NCBI GenBank assembly: GCA_018239895.1 | Contig: JAFEGL010000042.1 | Location: 30,017 to 94,016, forward strand | Direction: 5' to 3' | Origin: Verrucomicrobiota bacterium | Lineage (GTDB): Bacteria > Chlamydiota > Chlamydiia > Chlamydiales > SM23-39 | Length of the DNA: 64,000 bases | Shown here: positions 8,580 through 16,307 of the stretch, in pieces | How the letters are laid out: the number at the start of each line of letters is the position of its first letter | Numbering within the stretch: the first letter of the stretch is position 1 | Notes under the pieces: generated by a model | The model's input: only the letters and a program-made list of their open reading frames with translations | What the model was told of the DNA's origin: nothing | Databases searched by the model: none | Translations under genes and position numbers: made by a program

Positions 8580-9227
8580 CTACAATAATATCTTCCAACC
8601 CCTCTTTGCGGCGGCTCTTTGCAAGGGCCGATTGGGCCTCACTGCATAGGGAAATCCAACCCACTCCAAAAGGGGCAAATCGTCATCGCTGTCGGAGTAG
8701 GCAGCGATTTGAGCGGGAGAGATCGATTCTCGCTGTGCAAAACAACGGGTCAATCGAAGCTTCTCGCGACCTTCAATTAGGGAAGAAATTTTGCAGAAAT
8801 TTCCCTCTTTGTCAACGGCATATTCACTTGCTTGCCAATTTTCGATCCCAAGCCTCTGTGCAATAGGTCCTACTAAAAAATCGGGCGAACTGGAAAGGAG
8901 AAGCGATTTCGAATGATGTATTTTCGATACCACTGTGGAATTTAACATTTTGATGAAGACGAGATCTAAAAACGGCTCGACGACTTCCACAAACATCCGC
9001 TTCGATTTTCCCTTTAAAAAGAGATCGAACACTCGATGGTGGAGATCAGATACAGATAATCGACCCATCCGAAATAAAATGAAAAAGGCGACTGCCCTCA
9101 CAGTAGATCTAAGAGGAAGCCGCCGTTTTGAAATTAAGTAGAAGAAGAAACGAAAACTAGAGGTGCCGCGTAATAAAGTCCCGTCTAGATCGAAAACTTG
9201 AAGGCGAGGGTTCACCTCACCCTTCAA
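8580..9227 (-). CDS. HAD-superfamily phosphatase (SerB-like, subfamily IB)
   Basis: 215 residues. HAD motif I is VFDLDGTLLRG near residue 12 (nucleophile and acid/base Asp), motif II is the serine-bearing SLLLSSSPDFL near 108, motif III the Lys in KLRLTRCF near 156, and motif IV AAYSDSDDDLPLL near 173. The alpha-helical cap and final hydrophobic stretch fit the IB/PSPase-like group of small phosphomonoesterases. Substrate is unknown. The apparent start is TTG at 9227, overlapping the coiled-coil gene's stop; a GTG at 9215 is an alternative. It sits between the coiled-coil gene and glnN in one unit. Confidence 0.8.
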   Translation of the reverse strand: MKGEVNPRLQVFDLDGTLLRGTSSFRFFFYLISKRRLPLRSTVRAVAFFILFRMGRLSVSDLHHRVFDLFLKGKSKRMFVEVVEPFLDLVFIKMLNSTVVSKIHHSKSLLLSSSPDFLVGPIAQRLGIENWQASEYAVDKEGNFCKISSLIEGREKLRLTRCFAQRESISPAQIAAYSDSDDDLPLLEWVGFPYAVRPNRPLQRAAAKRGWKILL

Positions 9228-10839
9228 GTTCTGCTATCTTTTTCTCGATCTCATCGATGCCTGCGTTGGCTTTCTCAAGTGAGACCCTCTCTTGGTCAGC
9301 TAGTTCGCGGAATGACATGGCTTTTTCGAAATCGAGCCCCGAACTGCCGAGCGCTTTGCGGTAGGCTTCAAGCTGCTCTTTGATCTCTTGGCGCCGCTGT
9401 TTTTTCTGCTGCAAAACTGTGCGGAGATTTTCGAGATTCTGCCTCTGGTCGTCGGTCAAGTGGAGCAATGAATTTTCTTTCCGATCGGCTACGAGATCTT
9501 TGAGAGGTCTTAGCGAACGCTCGAACTGCTGCTTTTCCATTTTAGAAATTTCGAGCTGCTCGATCTGCTCTCTTACATCAGCAAAAGCCTGTGTAAGTTC
9601 TTCAACTTCCATCCGGCCGCCCTCTTTCGTCAGCGTAGCAATCCGCTCTTTCAACTGGGAAACCTGCTCGCGCTTCAAGCGGAGCTTCTCTTTTTCAGCC
9701 AGCTCGAGTTCTTTTGCTTTCTGTTCTAGAGCTGAAAGATGCGGCGCGCGGAGCTTGGCCAGCTCATCTTTCAAGAATCTCACATCTTCGCGTTGAAGTT
9801 CGACATCTCTCATCTCCTTCAAGATTTCGTCGATCGCCTTGTCGAGTTCATTCAAAGCCATCTCAACCGATTTGCCTTTGAGCTCTTCGATCTTCGTCTC
9901 AAACTGCTGTCTCACTTCAGACGAGGCCTGCCGCTTGATATTCGCCTCTTTTTTGTACTCTTTTTCAAGAGCTTTGACGAGATCCCAGCATTCGCTCAAT
10001 TTTAGGCGAGTTCTGCTGAAGCAACCGCTGCTCAGGGTCAAAATCTTGGACATTCCCTGCAGCGCCTTAATTTCCTCTCTCAAGGCATAGTAAGGAGCGC
10101 CGACGACTTGTCCCTCTTTGAAATGTTTACCGACAAACGACTCAACATCTTTTTCGAATTCGCCGCTGATCGACTCAATCAGTTCTTTCCGTTTGGGGAA
10201 GATGTGGTCGCCTAGTTCCGACAAGCGCTTGAAGAATTTCGTCTTGAACCGGATTCTCATCTCGGTCTTCAAAATCTCTTTTCTCAAACCGTTGAGGCGG
10301 CTTGCGAGGGTGTTGAGCAAGTTCAACTCTCTCTGGATCTTATTGTAAGACGAAGTTTTTTGCTTAATGGTTAGGCAATTTTGAGGAAATGCAATTTCCC
10401 CAGTTTGAACTAACAGCTCTTCGAAGTTCTTTACATCCTTTTCCAGCGCCTGGATGGCGAGGTCGATTTGCTCCATGGCAAACGCGCTCTGCTCTTCCAA
10501 AATTTCTTTGAGGCGGCGGGCTTCGACGGTCAGCTCGACGTATTCGCCCCACAATTTTGAACGGATGGCTGGGTTGATGTTTTCCTTGAAACACGGGAGC
10601 ATTAGCTTTCTCGCTTCCCAGAATTCGCGGAAGCGGGGGCTGCCCTCTTGAGAGATTGAATTCCGCATGAAGAGGAGGCCGTGGGAGATTTTCTCCTCGG
10701 GGGTGGGGAAAGTCGAGAGCTTTTCAGCAAACTGCTGATAAGCCTGGCTCATTTCCTTTTTTGCACCATCCGCCTCAGCGGGTTCGGTTCCAGGTGTTGG
10801 TTCTAGTTCTGAGAAGGAAGAATCGGAAGGAAAACTCAT
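9217..10839 (-). CDS. Long coiled-coil protein of unknown function
   Basis: 540 residues, Glu/Lys-rich, with no membrane span or signal peptide. Heptad-like charged helices cover most of the length, especially residues 130-240 and 300-535 (for example KAKELELAEKEKLRLKREQ). The N-terminal 40 residues are acidic and low in complexity (SELEPTPGTEPAEADGAKKE). The position, upstream of fabF/rsfS-type genes and downstream of miaA, is where C. trachomatis also has a large hypothetical gene (CT768, from memory), so it may be a conserved chlamydial structural or scaffold protein. The ATG at 10839 has AAAGGCG upstream. No enzymatic motif was found. Confidence 0.7.
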   Translation of the reverse strand: MSFPSDSSFSELEPTPGTEPAEADGAKKEMSQAYQQFAEKLSTFPTPEEKISHGLLFMRNSISQEGSPRFREFWEARKLMLPCFKENINPAIRSKLWGEYVELTVEARRLKEILEEQSAFAMEQIDLAIQALEKDVKNFEELLVQTGEIAFPQNCLTIKQKTSSYNKIQRELNLLNTLASRLNGLRKEILKTEMRIRFKTKFFKRLSELGDHIFPKRKELIESISGEFEKDVESFVGKHFKEGQVVGAPYYALREEIKALQGMSKILTLSSGCFSRTRLKLSECWDLVKALEKEYKKEANIKRQASSEVRQQFETKIEELKGKSVEMALNELDKAIDEILKEMRDVELQREDVRFLKDELAKLRAPHLSALEQKAKELELAEKEKLRLKREQVSQLKERIATLTKEGGRMEVEELTQAFADVREQIEQLEISKMEKQQFERSLRPLKDLVADRKENSLLHLTDDQRQNLENLRTVLQQKKQRRQEIKEQLEAYRKALGSSGLDFEKAMSFRELADQERVSLEKANAGIDEIEKKIAELEG

Positions 10840-10982
10840 AATTTACGCCTTTGAATAGAAAAAGAGAATGCATGAAGAAATTTACTCTATCCGGCTATTT
10901 CTTAAAAGCCTTTTCTCCTTCTCCCCTCAAATTCAAAAAAATAATGATAAGTAAAAGGGAGGCACGCCCCATAGTTTTATTT

Positions 10983-11203
10983 GGGGTGCGGGGCGAAAGC
11001 CCTGCATCATGCCTATCATTAGCCGCGCCTTGCGGCGTCATCATATAAGCCCCGTTTTGCGGCGTATCCTGTACTCTGGAGGCAATTGCAAAATTCCCGG
11101 TCTTGGGAAAACGGCCCCTTTAAGCCATTTTCGCAAGGCCGGGAATTTTGAGAGCCGCCTCTCTGGATTAAAACAGGGAACAGGATACGCCGCGAAGCGC
11201 GGC
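10983..11203. repeat. Nested palindromic intergenic element, family B (copy 1)
   Basis: Fills most of the 364-base gap between miaA and the coiled-coil gene; the first part of the gap (10840-10982) is AT-rich with no gene. The left 96 bases (GGGGTGCGGGGCGAAAGCCC onward) match 45325-45420. An outer inverted pair GCGGCGTATCCTGT (11060-11073) / ACAGGATACGCCGC (11180-11193) encloses an inner pair CAAAATTCCCGG[T/C]CTTG (11089-11105 and 11134-11150). The inner palindrome recurs at 15325-15372. No coding frame spans it. The right end touches the last codons of miaA. Confidence 0.8.
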
Positions 11204-12205
11204 TTACATACCTTGTTCGAAATCTTGGAGGATGAGCTCTTTGATCCGGTCGGTGGGATATTCGGCTATGTTGAGCCAGCGGAAGATCGGCTCCTTGCGG
11301 AACCAGGTAAACTGGCGCTTGGAGTAGTGGCGGGAAGCCTTTTTAAACTGGGTCATGAACTCTTGGTAGTCAGCGTCGGATTGGGGCGTATCGAGGTAGC
11401 GGAGGGCCTGCGCATAACCAATCGCTTGAGCAGCCGAAGAGTTGAGCCTGAGCCCCCTTTGCTCGAGGGCGCGAACTTCTTCGACAAAGCCCTTGCGAAC
11501 CATCTCCTCGCAGCGAAGTTCGATGCGCGAATAGAGTTTGTCGCGGGGATAATAGATAAACCAGCAGCGAAAATCGAAATCTTGCTCCTGGAGCCGGTCG
11601 GCTTTTGGAAATTCGCTCACTTTTCGATCTGAAAGGGCTATGATCTCAAGAGCTCGAACGATTTTATGCCGGTCTCTTTCCGAAATGGTCTTGGCATAGT
11701 GGGGGTCGAGCATCTGGAGCCGCTCGAAGAGGACTTCGGGGCCCAGTTCCCTCATCTGCCTCTCGAGCAGATCTCGGACGTCGGGACTAGAGGGAGGGCC
11801 TGCGGGAGGGCCGTAGAGGAGCGCGTGGATGTAGAAGCCAGAGCCTCCGACCACGATGGGGACATTATCCCGGGCGGCTATCTCATGAAAGGTGTCTTGG
11901 CAGCGGTAATAAAATTCGGCTACGTTGAAATTCTCGTCGAGATCGCAGATGTCGATCATGTGGTGGGCAATAAGACCCCGCTCTTCTGGAGAGGCCTTGG
12001 CTGTGCCGATATCCATCCCTCGATAGACTTGCATCGAATCGGCCGAGACGATCTCGCCGCCGATCGCTTGAGCGAGGGAAAGAGAAAGCTGGGTTTTGCC
12101 AGATGCGGTTGGACCGGCAATGACAATCACCCTCTTCTTCTTTCCATCTTCAGGAAGCTTCTTTTTCTGCGTCAGCGGATGCTTCGATATCAGGGCTTGC
12201 TTCAC
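11204..12205 (-). CDS. miaA: tRNA dimethylallyltransferase
   Basis: 333 residues. It transfers a dimethylallyl group to A37 of tRNAs that read UNN codons. The P-loop VIVIAGPTASGKTQLS is at residues 26-41, followed by GGEIVSADSMQVYRGMDIGTAK, split as GGEIVSADSM / QVYRGMDIGTAK, containing the catalytic Asp and the base-recognition segment. AHHMIDICDLDENFNVAEFY near 80 and VVGGSGFYIHALLYG near 120 are also diagnostic. The N-terminus has about 24 extra basic residues, and a later start is possible. It is encoded downstream of rsbV (gap 12 bases), and its 3' end borders the family B repeat. Confidence 0.96.
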   Translation of the reverse strand: MKQALISKHPLTQKKKLPEDGKKKRVIVIAGPTASGKTQLSLSLAQAIGGEIVSADSMQVYRGMDIGTAKASPEERGLIAHHMIDICDLDENFNVAEFYYRCQDTFHEIAARDNVPIVVGGSGFYIHALLYGPPAGPPSSPDVRDLLERQMRELGPEVLFERLQMLDPHYAKTISERDRHKIVRALEIIALSDRKVSEFPKADRLQEQDFDFRCWFIYYPRDKLYSRIELRCEEMVRKGFVEEVRALEQRGLRLNSSAAQAIGYAQALRYLDTPQSDADYQEFMTQFKKASRHYSKRQFTWFRKEPIFRWLNIAEYPTDRIKELILQDFEQGM

Positions 12206-12217
12206 TCAAACACACCC

Positions 12218-12565
12218 TTATGATCCGTACTGGAGCGCTTCCTTCTCGTTGGGAAAAATGAGAAGAATCTTGTCGAAACCAGCAAGTCGGATGATCTCGC
12301 TCACATCTTCAGCAACAGAAAAAATTCCAAAGATCCCTTTCTTCGCTTTGATTCTCTTCAGCGAAGCCAAAAGAACCCGCATGCCAGCGCTGCTCAAATA
12401 ATCGACTTGGCTGAAGTCGAGCAAGAGATGGATCTGGTGCTCATCGATCAATTTGTTGATCTTTCTTTCGAGTACAGATGAGGAGGCCGCATCGATACGG
12501 CCATCGATCCTGAGAACAATCTTCTGATCGATCTCCTCAAGTTCGATTTTAATTCCTACGCTCAT
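12218..12565 (-). CDS. rsbV: STAS-domain anti-anti-sigma factor (RsbV-like)
   Basis: 115 residues, a single STAS domain. The phosphorylatable serine region is DYLSSAGMRVLL (Ser58/Ser59), as in SpoIIAA/RsbV antagonists that bind an anti-sigma kinase when unphosphorylated and are switched off by Ser phosphorylation. Chlamydiae encode RsbV1/RsbV2, RsbW and RsbU that influence sigma66. The position next to miaA matches the chlamydial rsbV_2 locus as I remember it. The gene lies 9 bases downstream of khpA. The C-terminus (IFPNEKEALQYG) fits family length. No RsbW or RsbU gene is in this window. Confidence 0.9.
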   Translation of the reverse strand: MSVGIKIELEEIDQKIVLRIDGRIDAASSSVLERKINKLIDEHQIHLLLDFSQVDYLSSAGMRVLLASLKRIKAKKGIFGIFSVAEDVSEIIRLAGFDKILLIFPNEKEALQYGS

Positions 12566-12574
12566 GGCGCCCCC

Positions 12575-12805
12575 TTATTGGACGATTTCAAGATGGATTC
12601 GGCGGCCTAAACGAGCGCCGATCGTCATCGCCAGCGTACGAAGCGAGCGGATGACATTCCCTTTGCGTCCTACTACTTTACCTACATCTTCTGGAGCAAC
12701 TCGAATTTCGATCAAAAGTCCGCTTTGTCCTTCCATGGATCGGATATCGACTTGGTCTGGTTGATTGACCATATTTTTCACTAAGTAGGCTACAAATTCT
12801 TCCAT
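12575..12805 (-). CDS. khpA: KH-domain RNA-binding protein KhpA
   Basis: 76 residues from the ATG at 12805, selected because AGAGAG precedes it and KhpA proteins begin MxExxxYLxK. It is a single KH domain with the GxxG loop in VGRKGNVIRSLRTL, preceded by IEIRVAPEDVGKV. KhpA (YlqC) binds RNA, often with KhpB/Jag, and affects cell elongation in Gram-positives. The open frame extends 37 codons upstream but that part overlaps the promoter region of the divergent gene and is unlike the family. It is the first gene of the khpA-rsbV-miaA unit. Confidence 0.9.
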   Translation of the reverse strand: MEEFVAYLVKNMVNQPDQVDIRSMEGQSGLLIEIRVAPEDVGKVVGRKGNVIRSLRTLAMTIGARLGRRIHLEIVQ

Positions 12806-13017
12806 AGGTCTCTCTTTTAGGGCTTGCAGGGCTGCCGCTTCGTTGTGAATTCGCGAGACAGCTCTCTTGTAATAGGTTTTTGCCCTCAGAATACTCAACC
12901 CACAGATTGAATTCAATTTTTAATGGAGTCCTCCCTCCTGCATTGATTTTTTTGGTTCCTTTTTTTCCCCCCATTTGTATACTTTCCGGGCAAACAATCC
13001 ATAAAATGAGGTTCAAT

Positions 13018-13344
13018 ATGTCCAGCCCAGCCGCAGTAGCTTCCCCAGCTCACTCAGTCCATTCGCAACAGTCAAGCTTTTCATTTGATTCGCAAGCTTC
13101 TGAAGTCATCGACCTTGCGAAGCCGCTCAAAGACCTGAAAAAGGAAAAAATTAACTTTGCAAACCGGATGATCATGCTCGCATCAGCTATCCTCGCGATT
13201 GCTGCAGCAGTCATCACAGGTATTTTCAGCGGAAATCCCGTGTTAGGGATCGTCGTAGGCGGCGCTACTTGGGCCCTCCTCTACCACACAACCAGCGCAA
13301 TCACAGAGACCATTCTCAATAAATACCTGCCTAAAGACGCTTAA
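13018..13344 (+). CDS. Small two-helix membrane protein, candidate inclusion membrane (Inc-like) protein
   Basis: 108 residues from the ATG at 13018, preceded by GAGG seven bases upstream; the longer frame to 12880 has no such signal. A Ser/Ala/His-rich N-terminus (residues 1-35) is followed by a bilobed hydrophobic domain: MIMLASAILAIAAAVITGIF (about 57-76) and PVLGIVVGGATWALLYH (about 80-96), separated by a very short loop. That hairpin-like bilobe is the defining feature of chlamydial Inc proteins, which are type III secreted into the inclusion membrane. A TATACT box (12978-12983) lies upstream. There is no sequence family I recognise. The 3' end overlaps the convergent glycosyltransferase by 14 bases. 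Confidence 0.65.
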   Translation: MSSPAAVASPAHSVHSQQSSFSFDSQASEVIDLAKPLKDLKKEKINFANRMIMLASAILAIAAAVITGIFSGNPVLGIVVGGATWALLYHTTSAITETILNKYLPKDA

Positions 13345-14455
13345 ATTTTGGGAAGAGAGTGGGACTCTTCCCACTCTCTCTCCTGCTCAAAAGATTCGCC
13401 CTATTCTTTTCGACTAAAATTCTAGTTTCCGGAGGGAGGTCGGGGTTCTTGAGGAGGATTCTGTAAGCTTCTAAAGCTTCCGAATGTTTGCCTAAATAGA
13501 ACGCGCAGTCGGCATACAGGCAAAGAGCCCAATAGTCGTAAACAGCCCTAATCACATAGATGCTATCCTGAGACAGCGGTATGTCCAAACACTTCCTGGT
13601 CAACTCGTAGGCCTTGTTGTAGTCACCCATCTTCAAGTAATAGCGGGCCATATAGAAAAGGGGCTCAGCTCTCGACGGGCGATAATCGTAGGCCTTTTGA
13701 TAGCTTTCTAAAAATAACTCGGGGTTCATCTCTAATTTCTCCTGCAACCCTCCAATCCGAAAGAGAGAATAATAGACCTCCTGATCCCACCCTCCCATCG
13801 CGGCCCTCTTTGTATAATACTTGAGCGCTAGAGTGTAGTTAAACGCCTCTTCGCAAAAAACGCCGAGATGGAAAAACGCCCTGCTATCGTTGGGATTTTT
13901 CTCTACCACCTCTTCGAGCATCCTGACATCTTTCTCATGCTTTTCTGGGTCCTGTGAACGGAAACCATCGTCCCCCGCTTCCTGATACGCATCGGGGAAA
14001 ATCGCCACCTTTTTGTCGTCGAGAGTTTCGAGCGCCTCGTGGACGACTCCCGACCAGTTCCAGGAGAGCTTGGTGTTGATCAATAAGATCCGGTGAGTAT
14101 TACACGTTTTTTTATGATAGCTCACTAAATAGCAATCGGCGTCTAAGAAGGGCCTTTGAAAGTGTTTTGAGAAGATCATCTGGTCGTCGGCATCGATGAA
14201 AAGAATGTAATCTCCCTTCCCTTTCGCGAGATAAAGAGCCTCGTTCCGGTTATGGGCGAAGTCGACCCAAGGCCTCTCATAGAGATCTCCTGGGACATCC
14301 TTTAAAACCTCTTGGATGACCTTTTGGGTCCCGTCGGTGGACCCGGTATCGACGATCACCCAGTAGTCGATGTAATCGATGATCGACTCGAGACAGCGGC
14401 GAATCACCTTACTCTCATTTTTGACGATCATATTTAAACAAATCGTTTTAAGCAT
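13331..14455 (-). CDS. TPR-containing family 2 glycosyltransferase (SunS-like), solitary copy
   Basis: 374 residues. The N-terminal GT2 domain starts KTICLNMIVKNESKVI, with VDTGSTDGTQ near residue 37, DFAHNRNEAL near 66 and the DxD motif FIDADDQ near 86. The C-terminal half (from about 180) is helical, with TPR-like repeats such as RAFFHLGVFCEEAFNYTLAL and YRPSRAEPLFYMARYY. It is the same architecture as the seven tandem genes at 51-58.7 kb, which makes this the dispersed eighth member. The family includes enzymes that glycosylate peptides or proteins, where the TPR holds the acceptor; the actual acceptor is unknown. It is divergent from the Inc-like gene at 14578 and its 3' end overlaps the convergent small membrane gene. 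Confidence 0.85.
   Translation of the reverse strand: MLKTICLNMIVKNESKVIRRCLESIIDYIDYWVIVDTGSTDGTQKVIQEVLKDVPGDLYERPWVDFAHNRNEALYLAKGKGDYILFIDADDQMIFSKHFQRPFLDADCYLVSYHKKTCNTHRILLINTKLSWNWSGVVHEALETLDDKKVAIFPDAYQEAGDDGFRSQDPEKHEKDVRMLEEVVEKNPNDSRAFFHLGVFCEEAFNYTLALKYYTKRAAMGGWDQEVYYSLFRIGGLQEKLEMNPELFLESYQKAYDYRPSRAEPLFYMARYYLKMGDYNKAYELTRKCLDIPLSQDSIYVIRAVYDYWALCLYADCAFYLGKHSEALEAYRILLKNPDLPPETRILVEKNRANLLSRRESGKSPTLFPKFKRL
13354..13379. terminator. Perfect hairpin at a convergent gene junction
   Basis: AGAGAGTGGGA - CTCT - TCCCACTCTCT forms an 11-bp perfect stem with a four-base loop just after the stop of the small membrane gene. It lies inside the last codons of the convergent glycosyltransferase. 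TTTT precedes it on the plus strand but no strong U-run follows on either strand, so it is a likely but not certain transcription terminator. Confidence 0.5.
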
Positions 14456-14527
14456 AAAAAAACCAATAATTATTTATTCAATATTCTATTTAAACTAATT
14501 ATTTTTCAACAAAAAGAGTTTGATGAC

Positions 14528-14555
14528 TTGAATTAATTTACTTAACTATTATAAT
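14528..14555 (+). promoter_or_regulatory. Sigma66/70-type promoter of the 14578 gene
   Basis: TTGAAT (14528-14533), 16-base spacer, TATAAT (14550-14555), about 23 bases before the ATG at 14578, in a very AT-rich stretch. AAGAG lies just before the start codon as ribosome binding site. Confidence 0.65.
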
Positions 14556-14577
14556 AATCTGACAAACAAGAGATTTT

Positions 14578-15318
14578 ATGAGCGTATATTCAATATCGAT
14601 TCATTCTAATAATTTGGAAATTAACTCCAATGACATCCCCTCCTTCGGTATTGCGGACTTAAATCTGTTCCAGCATATTTCCCAAGAGACGGCTCCTCTC
14701 CAATTCGATTGGAAAGGGAAAATCGAGACGCTCAATCAAATCAGCCAGCGGCTGGAAAAGAAAGAGGAGAACAAGCCGATCAACCGGACCATGGCCCTCA
14801 CAATCGGGATCATGAAGACTGTTCTCATTGCCGCGATCATCGGAACCTTTTTTTTCAACCCATTCGGCGGCGTGGCCCTGATTGCCGGTTTCCTCCTCTT
14901 TAACATCGGCTCTTACATAGCTTACACGCAATTGATGAAAAGAGATGGGCTTCAGCCTCCAAATTTAGGCTATGCGATCGGAGTCGCCCCGCTCGTCGGC
15001 AGCCTCTTTTTGATTATATCGTTAGTTTCGCGCCAAAGATTCCTCGCAAAGACATGCCAATCTCTCCAAAAAGAGATCGGCGAAACAGCGTCCAAGTTCC
15101 AACAGATCTATCCTAGTCTTCAGCAGGGTCTTCAAAAGAAATTAAAAGAGCTCGAAGCTATGTCGACTTTCATGGATCAAAGTCAAAGTAAATCGTCGAA
15201 TCAAACTGCAGCTAATCTAAAAGAAAATCTCCGGCAAGAAAAGATCGAAGCGGCGAACGCTCTCAATGAGCTGGAAAAAGCTCAGATCTTGGTTTCTAGA
15301 TTGAGCCAACCAAAATAA
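14578..15318 (+). CDS. Membrane protein with hydrophobic hairpin and coiled coil, Inc-like candidate
   Basis: 246 residues, family not recognised. A polar N-terminal 75 residues is followed by two close hydrophobic stretches, VLIAAIIGTFFF and GGVALIAGFLLFNIGSYIAY (about 82-117), then another near 140-157 (GVAPLVGSLFLIISLV). The C-terminal third is a Lys/Glu/Gln-rich coiled coil (residues 165-243). A bilobed hydrophobic domain plus cytosol-facing coiled coil is common among chlamydial inclusion membrane proteins. It has its own near-consensus promoter and base composition richer in AT than the neighbouring murein genes. It ends just before a hairpin shared with the family B repeat. Confidence 0.65.
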   Translation: MSVYSISIHSNNLEINSNDIPSFGIADLNLFQHISQETAPLQFDWKGKIETLNQISQRLEKKEENKPINRTMALTIGIMKTVLIAAIIGTFFFNPFGGVALIAGFLLFNIGSYIAYTQLMKRDGLQPPNLGYAIGVAPLVGSLFLIISLVSRQRFLAKTCQSLQKEIGETASKFQQIYPSLQQGLQKKLKELEAMSTFMDQSQSKSSNQTAANLKENLRQEKIEAANALNELEKAQILVSRLSQPK

Positions 15319-15324
15319 AATTCT

Positions 15325-15372
15325 GAGGCGGTTGCAAAACTCCCGGCCTTGGGAATTTTGCAATTGTCTCCT
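15325..15372. repeat. Hairpin related to the family B inner palindrome
   Basis: GGCGGTTGCAAAACTCCC (left) pairs imperfectly with the right half GGGAATTTTGCAATTG around a short GGCCTT centre. The same sequence forms the inner palindrome of the element at 10983-11203. It sits exactly between the convergent ends of the Inc-like gene and ftsQ and probably works as a bidirectional terminator; the ftsQ stop codon touches its edge. Confidence 0.65.
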
Positions 15373-16282
15373 ATCTATTATCTATGAATGCGAGTTGCGG
15401 GATTCTTAAATCGATGATCCTTGGAGCAAAACGGCCTCCTTCTTTCACCGAGACTAATTGGCGTCTATAATCGTCTTGCATCGTCTTCCGCAAAGAAAAG
15501 AAATTGCCGAGCTGCGCCCTGTAATCTTTGGGAGCGAGGCGGAGAATTTTCGGGAAAATGCAGACGATCTCTTTTTGATCTGACTCGCTAAAACTCAGTT
15601 CATCTTCTGCAATCAAAACGATCTCACGTTGGCCAAGGCTCGGGGCAAAGGCGTTCGAGACGTCGATCCGCTTGATCCTCATCCCCTCTTTCCACGGAGA
15701 ATCTTCGAGGAACTGAAGGAGTTCGAAAGCGAGTGAAAGATATTTATTTTTCACCGGGGTGCGCCAAGCGCCGCCCTTTCGATCCATCGAATCTTCTGGA
15801 GCGCCGAATGGGGGAAGGCCAAGATAGATTTCTGGCAGTTGTTTCGGTGAAAAGAAGGGAGCCACGGGGAAAAGGAACCCCTCTTTGTCGATCGCTGTAT
15901 TGCCGTAGTCGGCCAAAAGAGCTGTAGGCTTGCGGACCGTGTAATCGATGTATAAAGTACCTGGAGGAACCCTTTTGATCTGGACACTGGAGATCAGGGG
16001 AGACGACAAGAGCTTGGCGGTGGCTTTTTTCAGATCGAATGCATAAAGCTGCGTCGGCACATCGGCGGAGAGGTTCAAGAGTTCTGCGAGATAAGAAGTT
16101 TTTAGGGCCTCTTTCTCTGGACCCGTTTGGACGATGGCGACGATGCGGCACTTCTCATCGGTCATCCGCCTCAGTTTCCATTGTTTGTAGCCCCAGTACC
16201 CACCCAAGCTCAACACCAACGTCAAAGTGGTCGAGCCGATGAGGCAGAAAAGGGCCTGCTTCATAGTCCAATTCGTAGACAT
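15371..16282 (-). CDS. ftsQ: Cell division protein FtsQ/DivIB-like
   Basis: 303 residues from the ATG at 16282 (a TTG 12 codons upstream is less convincing). Short cytoplasmic tail, one membrane span (ALFCLIGSTTLTLVLSLGGYWGY, about residues 9-31), then a periplasmic POTRA-like region with LLSSPLISSVQIKRVPPGTLYIDYTVRKPTALL, split as LLSSPLISSVQIKRVPP / GTLYIDYTVRKPTALL, near 90-125. This is the FtsQ pattern of pushing strand plus basic-hydrophobic motif. It links FtsB/FtsL in the divisome; chlamydiae lack FtsZ but keep several late division proteins. It lies at the end of the mur operon, directly after murC, the usual FtsQ position. Confidence 0.8.
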   Translation of the reverse strand: MSTNWTMKQALFCLIGSTTLTLVLSLGGYWGYKQWKLRRMTDEKCRIVAIVQTGPEKEALKTSYLAELLNLSADVPTQLYAFDLKKATAKLLSSPLISSVQIKRVPPGTLYIDYTVRKPTALLADYGNTAIDKEGFLFPVAPFFSPKQLPEIYLGLPPFGAPEDSMDRKGGAWRTPVKNKYLSLAFELLQFLEDSPWKEGMRIKRIDVSNAFAPSLGQREIVLIAEDELSFSESDQKEIVCIFPKILRLAPKDYRAQLGNFFSLRKTMQDDYRRQLVSVKEGGRFAPRIIDLRIPQLAFIDNR

Positions 16283-16307
16283 AACGGTTATTTTAATGGA
16301 TCGGGGA

